Shown one piece after another: positions 1 through 4,454 of a stretch of 10,581 nt of DNA (position 1 is its first letter; every line of letters starts with the position of its first letter). The stretch is taken from positions 1 through 10,581 of the forward strand of contig JAYOFO010000081.1 in NCBI GenBank assembly GCA_038117265.1. Reading direction: 5' to 3'. The notes under the pieces were generated by a model. That model worked only from the letters and a program-made list of their open reading frames with translations. It was not told the DNA's origin and searched no databases. The position numbers and the translations under genes were made by a program. Origin of the DNA: JAYPUG01 sp038117265. GTDB lineage: Bacteria; Pseudomonadota; Alphaproteobacteria; UBA6615.

Positions 1-240
1 GGCCAGCGCCGCCATGCCGCGCGCGCCCAGCCGGCGGGCCAGCAGCACGCCGGCCAGCCCGATGCCCATCGCCACCCAGTAGGGCCAGCGCTGGTACAGG
101 CAGAGCGCGCAGGGCTGCAGGCCGCCGATATACTGGAAGCCCCAGGCGCCGGCGAGCATCGCCAGGCTGGCGGCGAACGCGGCGGCCGGCCACAGGCGGG
201 GCCGGGCGGTCAGGCGGGTCTGCAGGTCGGCGACGGTCAT
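1..240 (-). CDS. dsbB: Disulfide bond formation protein DsbB, N-terminal part (runs off left edge)
   Basis: The first 80 residues of a DsbB-family membrane protein are visible; the C-terminus lies beyond base 1. DsbB reoxidises the periplasmic thiol oxidase DsbA and passes the electrons to quinone in the inner membrane. Visible are a first membrane segment (about residues 18-33), then the DsbB signature PCALCLYQRWPYW with the redox pair C44 and C47 just outside the membrane, and the start of a second membrane segment (about 53-67). The second cysteine pair should lie beyond the edge and cannot be checked. The ATG at 240 is the only start candidate near: the upstream frame has no ATG or GTG before the end of the preceding gene. 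The Shine-Dalgarno sequence is poor (a G run directly before the start). It lies 46 nt downstream of the YqaA-like gene on the same strand, so co-transcription is likely. Confidence 0.9.
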   Translation of the reverse strand, partial: MTVADLQTRLTARPRLWPAAAFAASLAMLAGAWGFQYIGGLQPCALCLYQRWPYWVAMGIGLAGVLLARRLGARGMAALA

Positions 241-286
241 GCCCCCGATATAGGCCGTGCGGGCCGGTCCCGCCAGTTGCCCCGCG

Positions 287-868
287 CTAGAAGGCGAACT
301 TGAGCAGCACGAAGCCGCCGACCAGCAGCACGACGAAGGCGAGCGCCACCCAGCCGAGATAGCGCTCGACGAAGGTGCGGATCGGCGGGCCGAAGTACCA
401 GATCAGCGCCGCGACCAGGAAGAAGCGCAGGCCGCGCGAGCCGAGCGATGCGATGCCGAAGACCCACGGGTCGAGCTGGGTGACGCCGCTGGCGATGGTC
501 ACCACCTTGTAGGGGAAGGGGGTGACGCCGAAGATCGCGACGATCCACGCGCCCAGCTCGTTGTATTGCGCGGTGAATTGCGCTAACGCGTCCTGGAAAT
601 GATAGAACGAGATCACCGGCTCGCCGACCGTCTCGAACAGGGTGAAGCCGATCAGATAGCCGAAATAGCCGCCCAGCACCGAGGCGACCGTACAGATTGC
701 GGCCAGCCGCCAGGCGCGCTGGCGCGCTGCCAGGATCATCGGGATCAGCAGCACGTCGGGCGGGATCGGGAAGAACGAGCTCTCGATGAAGGCGACGGCG
801 GCCAGCGCCCAGGCCGCGTGGCGCGAGACACCCAGTCGCATCGTCCAGTCGTAGGTGGCCCGCAGCAT
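287..868 (-). CDS. YqaA/DedA-like membrane protein, 193 aa
   Basis: This is an inner-membrane protein of the SNARE-associated/DedA superfamily, YqaA-like branch. DedA proteins are implicated in lipid-carrier recycling, membrane homeostasis and proton-motive-force-linked functions; a specific role for this branch is not established. The segment ESSFFPIPPDVLLIPM (residues 29-44) is the re-entrant-loop signature, with a second loop TPFPYKVVTIASG (116-128) and the basic motif GSRGLRFF (143-150). Membrane segments are apparent around 17-30, 55-78, 106-118, 146-160 and 171-192. The 193-residue length is normal for the family. The open frame continues upstream to 1459, but the family starts at the M of MLRATYDWTM, and a GGAG Shine-Dalgarno sequence lies 8 nt before that ATG; the upstream extension is arginine-rich shadow sequence. 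dsbB follows 46 nt later. Confidence 0.9.
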   Translation of the reverse strand: MLRATYDWTMRLGVSRHAAWALAAVAFIESSFFPIPPDVLLIPMILAARQRAWRLAAICTVASVLGGYFGYLIGFTLFETVGEPVISFYHFQDALAQFTAQYNELGAWIVAIFGVTPFPYKVVTIASGVTQLDPWVFGIASLGSRGLRFFLVAALIWYFGPPIRTFVERYLGWVALAFVVLLVGGFVLLKFAF

Positions 869-925
869 GCCGTCGCTCCGCCCGTGCGCCCTTGCCGACA
901 ACGGCGGGCGCGCCTCCGATGGCCC

Positions 926-953
926 TGTATCAGGCGGGGACGAATCTGTCCAA
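926..953 (-). promoter_or_regulatory. Weak candidate promoter for the yqaA-like/dsbB unit
   Basis: Read on the minus strand, TTGGAC (953-948) and GATACA (931-926) are separated by 16 nt and lie about 57 nt upstream of the yqaA-like start. Each box matches the sigma70 consensus only partly. It falls in the 116-nt gap behind the 74-residue gene, where an internal promoter would make sense. Nothing else supports it. Confidence 0.25.
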
Positions 954-984
954 GCGTGCGTGGTGGCGGCGGGCAGACATGCGC

Positions 985-1209
985 CTAATAGCGGGCGATC
1001 TCGCGCAGATAGGCGGCCTCGCCCCCGGCGTCGACATCGACGACCCAGCGCCCGGTGTGGCCGGAATGCCCGGCCTGCGGATCGGTGCGCGACGCCGCGA
1101 ACGCGGCGAACGGGTCGGGGCGGCCGCTCTCGGGCCACAGTGCGAGTCCGCCGACGACCAGCATCCAGAGGACCAGCAGGCCCGCAACGATCTGAAACGG
1201 TGTACCCAT
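985..1209 (-). CDS. Small single-pass membrane protein of unknown function, 74 aa
   Basis: I do not recognise a family. The product starts MGTPFQIVAG and has one clear hydrophobic segment (about residues 6-25), then a Pro/Asp-rich stretch and a soluble tail with the acidic WVVDVDAGGEAAYLREIARY end. This suggests a bitopic inner-membrane protein with a roughly 45-residue soluble domain. The ATG at 1209 is chosen because GGAG lies 8 nt upstream; the in-frame ATGs at 1233 and 1281 lack a comparable ribosome site. The contrast between a clean hydrophobic helix and a charged tail is unlike the arginine-rich shadow frames around it, which supports a real gene. It precedes the yqaA-like gene on the same strand with a 116-nt gap, so it may be its own unit. 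A 14-bp palindrome lies 59 nt upstream of its start. Confidence 0.6.
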   Translation of the reverse strand: MGTPFQIVAGLLVLWMLVVGGLALWPESGRPDPFAAFAASRTDPQAGHSGHTGRWVVDVDAGGEAAYLREIARY

Positions 1210-1267
1210 GTCGATTGCTCCGGCGTTGTTCATGAGACCAACATGAGGTCGCGCGCCGCGGATCGAA

Positions 1268-1281
1268 GTGACCGCGGTCAC
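1268..1281. promoter_or_regulatory. Perfect 14-bp palindrome, candidate operator
   Basis: GTGACCGCGGTCAC is a perfect self-complementary 14-mer. It lies between the divergent 74-residue gene (start 59 nt away) and the tRNA-Leu promoter (-35 box 43 nt away). A loopless palindrome is a dimeric-regulator site shape rather than a hairpin. The regulator cannot be named from the sequence, and a 14-bp palindrome in GC-rich DNA can also arise by chance. Confidence 0.35.
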
Positions 1282-1323
1282 ACGGGCGGGATTTTTCGCG
1301 CATCCGATGTTTTCGCGGGGCGG

Positions 1324-1351
1324 TTGACGCTCCGCCGTCCGGCGACATATG
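1324..1351 (+). promoter_or_regulatory. Candidate sigma70 promoter of tRNA-Leu
   Basis: TTGACG (1324-1329) is followed after 16 nt by CATATG (1346-1351), 20 nt before the mature tRNA 5' end. The TTGAC core matches the -35 box favoured by alphaproteobacterial housekeeping sigma factor. A start near 1358 would leave a short 5' leader for RNase P to remove. The match and the position directly before a tRNA make this the most credible promoter in the window. Confidence 0.55.
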
Positions 1352-1371
1352 CAGGTGTTCGTGTCGCAGGC

Positions 1372-1458
1372 GCCCCTGTGGCGGAATTGGTAGACGCGGC
1401 AGACTCAAAATCTGCTCTGTGTACGCAGGTGGGGGTTCGAGTCCCTCCAGGGGCACCA
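1372..1458 (+). tRNA. tRNA-Leu (anticodon CAA), CCA encoded
   Basis: An 87-nt class II tRNA. The acceptor stem GCCCCTG (1372-1378) pairs perfectly with CAGGGGC (1448-1454), followed by discriminator A (1455) and genomic CCA (1456-1458). The anticodon stem GCAGA/TCTGC (1399-1403/1411-1415) encloses the loop CTCAAAA, giving anticodon CAA at 1406-1408, which reads UUG. The long variable arm (about 1416-1430) can form a short CTG/CAG stem, as expected for leucine. The T arm has GGGGG, loop TTCGAGT and CCCTC (1431-1447). No terminator is visible before the cupin gene 45 nt downstream, so readthrough is possible. Confidence 0.98.
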
Positions 1459-1503
1459 TCCTTCGCCAGGGGTCGAAAGAACGCGACAGGGAGGAAATCC
1501 GAC

Positions 1504-2331
1504 ATGCCCGTCATCGTCCGCACTCAAGACGCCACGCCGCGCGCCGCCGCCGCCGGCGTGCGCATCACCGCATTGCTCGACACCGCGACCATCGGCAACG
1601 ACCGGGTGCATCTCGAACGGATCGCCCTGGACCCGGGCGCGGCCCACGCGATCGCGCTGGCCGAGGGCGAACTCGCCTGGCTGCAGCTCCTGTCGGGGAC
1701 CGTCGCGTGCGACGGCGCCGCCGCGGCGCTGACGCCGGATGGGGTCACCTACCTGCCGCTCGGCCATGCCGAGGACGTCACGGCCGGAGATGCGGGCGCC
1801 GAGCTCCTGCTGGCGCGCGTGCCCGACGCCACGCGCTTCGATCCCGACATCGCCGACATGCCGGCGACGGTGCGCACCGTCGACTGGACGCGCGAGCCGG
1901 TGCTGCAGTCCGAGCACGATGCGCGCAAGCGGGTCTACATGGCGACGCCTGCGCTGGCGGGCACGCATGCCTTCAAGGGCGAGATGATCACCTATCCGCC
2001 GGGCACCGCCGCGCCCGAACACCACCATGTGGGCGCCGAGCACTTCCAGTGCGTGATCGCGGGCGAGGGAACGGTGCTGCTCGACGGCATCGCCCACACG
2101 CTGCGCGCCGGCGACGTGCTCTACAATTACGAGCACGAGCCCCACGCCTTCATCAACGAGAGCGGGGCCGACTTCGTGTTCGTGGAGTTCTTCGTGCCCG
2201 GCCCGTGCGAGACGATTTGGTCGCCGGGCGCGAACGTTTGCGCGTGGCTGCCCACCGGCGTCGACAGTGGCGGGCGCAAGCCGTCGCGCGATATCGGCTA
2301 TCACGTCCATGGCGAGGATGCGGGGCTTTAG
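1504..2331 (+). CDS. Two-domain cupin protein, 275 aa
   Basis: A probable bicupin with one metal site. The C-terminal cupin carries motif 1 as PPGTAAPEHHHVGAEHF (residues 165-181), with H173, H175 and E179 as likely metal ligands, then GEG (187-189), and motif 2 as G203 to H214-AFI-N218, with H214 as the fourth ligand. The N-terminal half (about 38-105) has the beta-rich pattern of a second, degenerate cupin without the histidines. The start ATG has a strong AGGGAGGA at 1488-1495; the longer open frame upstream only reads through the tRNA. Cupins range from dioxygenases and isomerases to ureidoglycine aminohydrolase and regulators, so the reaction is undetermined. It precedes coxG by 118 nt on the same strand. 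It may serve the same pathway as the hydroxylase, or be expressed by readthrough from the tRNA promoter. Confidence 0.9.
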   Translation: MPVIVRTQDATPRAAAAGVRITALLDTATIGNDRVHLERIALDPGAAHAIALAEGELAWLQLLSGTVACDGAAAALTPDGVTYLPLGHAEDVTAGDAGAELLLARVPDATRFDPDIADMPATVRTVDWTREPVLQSEHDARKRVYMATPALAGTHAFKGEMITYPPGTAAPEHHHVGAEHFQCVIAGEGTVLLDGIAHTLRAGDVLYNYEHEPHAFINESGADFVFVEFFVPGPCETIWSPGANVCAWLPTGVDSGGRKPSRDIGYHVHGEDAGL

Positions 2332-2354
2332 CGTCGCAATCGCCACGCCGCCGG

Positions 2355-2383
2355 TTGCGGTTCCACAATCGGAAAATTATTGT
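2355..2383 (+). promoter_or_regulatory. Candidate promoter of the coxGMSL operon
   Basis: TTGCGG (2355-2360) and TATTGT (2378-2383) are separated by exactly 17 nt, in an AT-rich island that stands out from the GC-rich surroundings in the cupin-coxG gap. The -10 box matches consensus at four positions, the -35 at three. Initiation would fall near 2390 and leave a leader of about 60 nt before coxG. The box overlaps the inverted repeat at 2364-2384, which suits a regulated promoter. Confidence 0.45.
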
Positions 2384-2384
2384 G
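2364..2384. promoter_or_regulatory. Inverted repeat CACAAT-N9-ATTGTG, candidate operator
   Basis: Two perfect 6-bp arms (2364-2369 and 2379-2384) are separated by 9 nt, so their centres are 15 nt apart, about 1.5 helical turns. The right arm covers the proposed -10 box, so a bound dimer would be expected to block transcription. No regulator gene is in the window, and the regulator family cannot be assigned from this dyad alone. Confidence 0.4.
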
Positions 2385-2395
2385 CCGGGCAACAA

Positions 2396-2432
2396 GCGGG
2401 TGCGGACCCGCCGGGCCCGGCCCGAAACCCGC
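2396..2432 (+). other. coxG leader with two alternative stem partners
   Basis: GCGGGT (2396-2401) forms a perfect stem with ACCCGC at 2406-2411 over a GCGG loop. An identical ACCCGC recurs at 2427-2432, so the same 5' arm has two mutually exclusive partners. The palindrome CCGGGCCCGG (2411-2420) lies between them. No T run follows, so it is not an intrinsic terminator for the cupin gene. The ribosome site GGGAG (2441-2445) lies just beyond the distal copy. Confidence 0.3.
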
Positions 2433-2449
2433 GAAGATCAGGGAGCACG

Positions 2450-3052
2450 ATGCAGCTCGAGAACTCATTCACGGTGCCGGCGACGCCCGACACGGCGTGG
2501 CCGATCCTGCTGGACGTCCCGCGGATCGCGCCCTGCATGCCGGGGGCCGAACTCACCGAGGCGGTCGACGGCCGTCACTTCAAGGGCAACGCCAAGCTGC
2601 GCGTCGGGCCCGTCGCGCTGACGTTTTCCGGCGAGGCCGAGATCGTCGAGATCGACGAGGTCGCACGCACCGCCACGGTGCGCGCCAAGGGCAGCGACAC
2701 CAAGGGCCGCGGCGGGGCCTCGGCGGCCGTCGAATTCCGGCTGGTCGCCGACGGCGAGGGCTCGCGGGTCGACATCACAACGGAGCTCGACCTGTCGGGC
2801 TCGATCGCCCAGTACGGCCGTGCCGCCGGCCTGATCGACGCCATCGCCGGCCAGATCATCGGCGACTTCGCCAAGAACCTGGCGGCCGAGATCGGCACGG
2901 GCGGTGCGCCTACGGCGGCGGGCGGCAGCGACGCCGCGGCGTCCGCGACCCCGGCGCCAGCCGCGCCGGCCGACAATGCGATCTCGGGCATCAGCCTGTT
3001 CTTCCGGGCCCTATGGTCGATGATTCGCGGCCTGTTCGGCGGCAAGCGTTAG
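2450..3052 (+). CDS. coxG: CoxG family SRPBCC protein with C-terminal membrane tail, 200 aa
   Basis: The protein has the SRPBCC (START-like) fold of the CoxG family. Residues 1-148 form the domain: the N-terminus MQLENSFTVPATPDTAW, the family segment DVPRIAPCMPGAEL (22-35), and the conserved GRGGASAAVEFRL strand (87-98), ending in a long helix with AGLIDAIAGQIIGDFAKNLA (126-145). A flexible Ala/Pro/Gly linker (about 150-176) leads to a hydrophobic tail with basic residues (about 177-200, containing SLFFRALWSMIRGLFGG). CoxG homologues are needed for membrane recruitment of molybdenum CO dehydrogenase, and for mycobacterial CoxG quinone binding has been reported. The gene lies 46 nt before coxM, so it probably serves this enzyme. 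The start follows GGGAG (2441-2445). The upstream open frame is non-homologous. Confidence 0.9.
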   Translation: MQLENSFTVPATPDTAWPILLDVPRIAPCMPGAELTEAVDGRHFKGNAKLRVGPVALTFSGEAEIVEIDEVARTATVRAKGSDTKGRGGASAAVEFRLVADGEGSRVDITTELDLSGSIAQYGRAAGLIDAIAGQIIGDFAKNLAAEIGTGGAPTAAGGSDAAASATPAPAAPADNAISGISLFFRALWSMIRGLFGGKR

Positions 3053-3060
3053 GCCGCCCC

Positions 3061-3102
3061 ATGACCTTCCATTCGTACGAACCACGCGAGATGCGCCGAT
3101 GA
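3061..3102 (+). other. 13-codon mini-ORF overlapping the coxM start (ATGA)
   Basis: An ATG at 3061 opens a 13-residue frame (MTFHSYEPREMRR) whose TGA overlaps the coxM ATG as ATGA (3099-3102). This is the classic geometry of translational coupling. Its own ribosome site is weak (AGG about 8 nt upstream), and the frame may be chance. No coding claim is made beyond the geometry. Confidence 0.2.
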
Positions 3103-3965
3103 AACCGGCCCCCTTCACCTACCACGACCCGACTAGCGCCGACGAAGTCGTCGCGTTGCTCGGCCGGCACGAGGACGCCAAGCTGCTGGCCGGCGGCCAG
3201 TCGCTGATGCCGATGCTCAACATGCGCTTCGTCGTGCCCGATCATGTGATCGACCTGAACGGGGTCGCCGGGCTGGCGGGCGTGCGCGACGCGGGCGATG
3301 CGCTCGAGCTCGGCGCGATGACCCGCCAGCGCGACCTGATGGCCGATGCGGCGATCGCCGCGAAGGCGCCGATCGTGCCCGAGGCGCTCGACTGGGTCGG
3401 CCATTTCCAGACCCGCAACCGGGGCACCATCGGCGGCAGCCTGTGCCACCTCGACCCGGCGGCCGAACTGCCCTGCCTGATGGCCGCCTATGATGCGGTG
3501 CTCAAGGTTCAGGGACCCGACGGCGTGCGCGAGGTGCCGTTCGCCGAATGGCCGCTCGCCTACATGATGCCGTCGCTGGGCCCCGACGAGGTACTGACCG
3601 GCATCCGCGTGCCCCACTGGCCGGACAGTCACGGCCACGGCTTCGTCGAGTTCGCGCGCCGGCACGGCGACTTCGCCATCGTCTCGGTGGCCGCCCTGCT
3701 GACGGTCGAGGGCGGCAAGATCGCCCGCGCCGCCATCGCCATCGGCGGCGCCGACGTGCGGCCGATCCGGCTGGAGGCGGCAGAGGCCGCGCTGGTCGGA
3801 GCGGCGCCGTCGCCCGACGCCTTCAGGGCGGCGGGCGAGACCGCGCGCGGCATCGAGGCCATGTCCGACGCCTATGTCACATCCGCCTATCGCCAGCGCC
3901 TCGCCGCGACGCTGGTCGAACGGGCGCTCATCCGCGCGGCCGAACGCGCAAACGGGGGAGCCTGA
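3099..3965 (+). CDS. coxM: FAD-binding medium subunit of xanthine-oxidase-family hydroxylase (CoxM-like), 288 aa
   Basis: This is the flavoprotein subunit of a heterotrimeric molybdenum hydroxylase; it takes electrons from the [2Fe-2S] subunit and hands them to the acceptor. The N-terminal FAD domain (about 4-170) shows both flavin motifs: AGGQSLMPMLNMRF (31-44) and TIGGSLCHLDPAAELP (110-125). The C-terminal CO_deh_flav_C-type domain (about 175-282) includes GFVEFARRHGDFAIVSVAA (181-199). The 288-residue length is normal. The start is fixed by the MKPAPFTYHDP N-terminus typical of the family, with a modest GCGAG ribosome site. The gene is separated from coxS by 3 nt, with the junction TGAGCCATGG. 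The family symbol is used for homology only and does not imply CO oxidation. Confidence 0.94.
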   Translation: MKPAPFTYHDPTSADEVVALLGRHEDAKLLAGGQSLMPMLNMRFVVPDHVIDLNGVAGLAGVRDAGDALELGAMTRQRDLMADAAIAAKAPIVPEALDWVGHFQTRNRGTIGGSLCHLDPAAELPCLMAAYDAVLKVQGPDGVREVPFAEWPLAYMMPSLGPDEVLTGIRVPHWPDSHGHGFVEFARRHGDFAIVSVAALLTVEGGKIARAAIAIGGADVRPIRLEAAEAALVGAAPSPDAFRAAGETARGIEAMSDAYVTSAYRQRLAATLVERALIRAAERANGGA

Positions 3966-3968
3966 GCC

Positions 3969-4451
3969 ATGGCCGATACCCGCGAAGTCACCGTGACGGT
4001 CAACGGCGAGAGCCGGACTGCAACCGTGGAGACCCGCACCAGCCTGGGCGATTTCCTTCGCCACACGCTGCGGCTGACGGGAACGCATATGGGGTGCGAG
4101 CATGGCGTGTGCGGCGCCTGTACCGTGCTGGTCGACGGCGATGCCGTGCGGTCCTGCCTGATGCTGGCCGTGCAGGCGAACGGTCGCGAGATCACCACCG
4201 TCGAGGGTCTCGCGGCGGCCGTCGGCACGCTGTCGCCGCTGCAGGCGGCGTTCTGGAAGCATCACGGGCTGCAGTGCGGGTTCTGCACGCCGGGAATGCT
4301 GACCTCGCTGACCGCATTCCTGCGCGACAATCCGAACGCCGGCGAGAAGGACATTCGCGAGGCGATCTCGGGTAACATCTGCCGGTGCACCGGTTATCAG
4401 GGCATCGTCGATGCGGCGCTCGACGCCGCCAAGTCGATGCAGGAGGGCTGA
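3969..4451 (+). CDS. coxS: [2Fe-2S] small subunit of xanthine-oxidase-family hydroxylase (CoxS-like), 160 aa
   Basis: The iron-sulfur subunit carries electrons from the molybdenum site to FAD. All eight cluster cysteines are present. The N-terminal plant-ferredoxin-type domain (about 5-80) has C43, C48, C51 and C63 within HMGCEHGVCGACTVLVDG and the following RSC. The C-terminal four-helix domain (about 85-155) has C103 and C106 (QCGFCTPGM) and C138 and C140 (GNICRCTGYQGI). Length and spacing are canonical. It is tightly packed, 3 nt from both coxM and coxL. Its ribosome site is GGGGGAG just before the coxM stop, so translation is probably coupled to coxM. Confidence 0.96.
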   Translation: MADTREVTVTVNGESRTATVETRTSLGDFLRHTLRLTGTHMGCEHGVCGACTVLVDGDAVRSCLMLAVQANGREITTVEGLAAAVGTLSPLQAAFWKHHGLQCGFCTPGMLTSLTAFLRDNPNAGEKDIREAISGNICRCTGYQGIVDAALDAAKSMQEG

Positions 4452-4454
4452 GCC

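Noticed and set aside
1431..1458. tRNA-Leu 3' end as an attachment site for an integrated element.
   Set aside because: No second copy of the tRNA 3' end is visible in the window and no integrase gene is present.
892..1503. Upstream extension of the cupin frame to 892.
   Set aside because: It reads through the tRNA and intergenic DNA, has low-complexity Arg-rich translation, and the ATG at 1504 has a strong ribosome site.
1278..1523. Minus-strand frame across the tRNA-Leu gene (protein containing GGTRTPT).
   Set aside because: This is the well-known artefact of translating the antisense of a tRNA-Leu gene; the frame contains no other feature.
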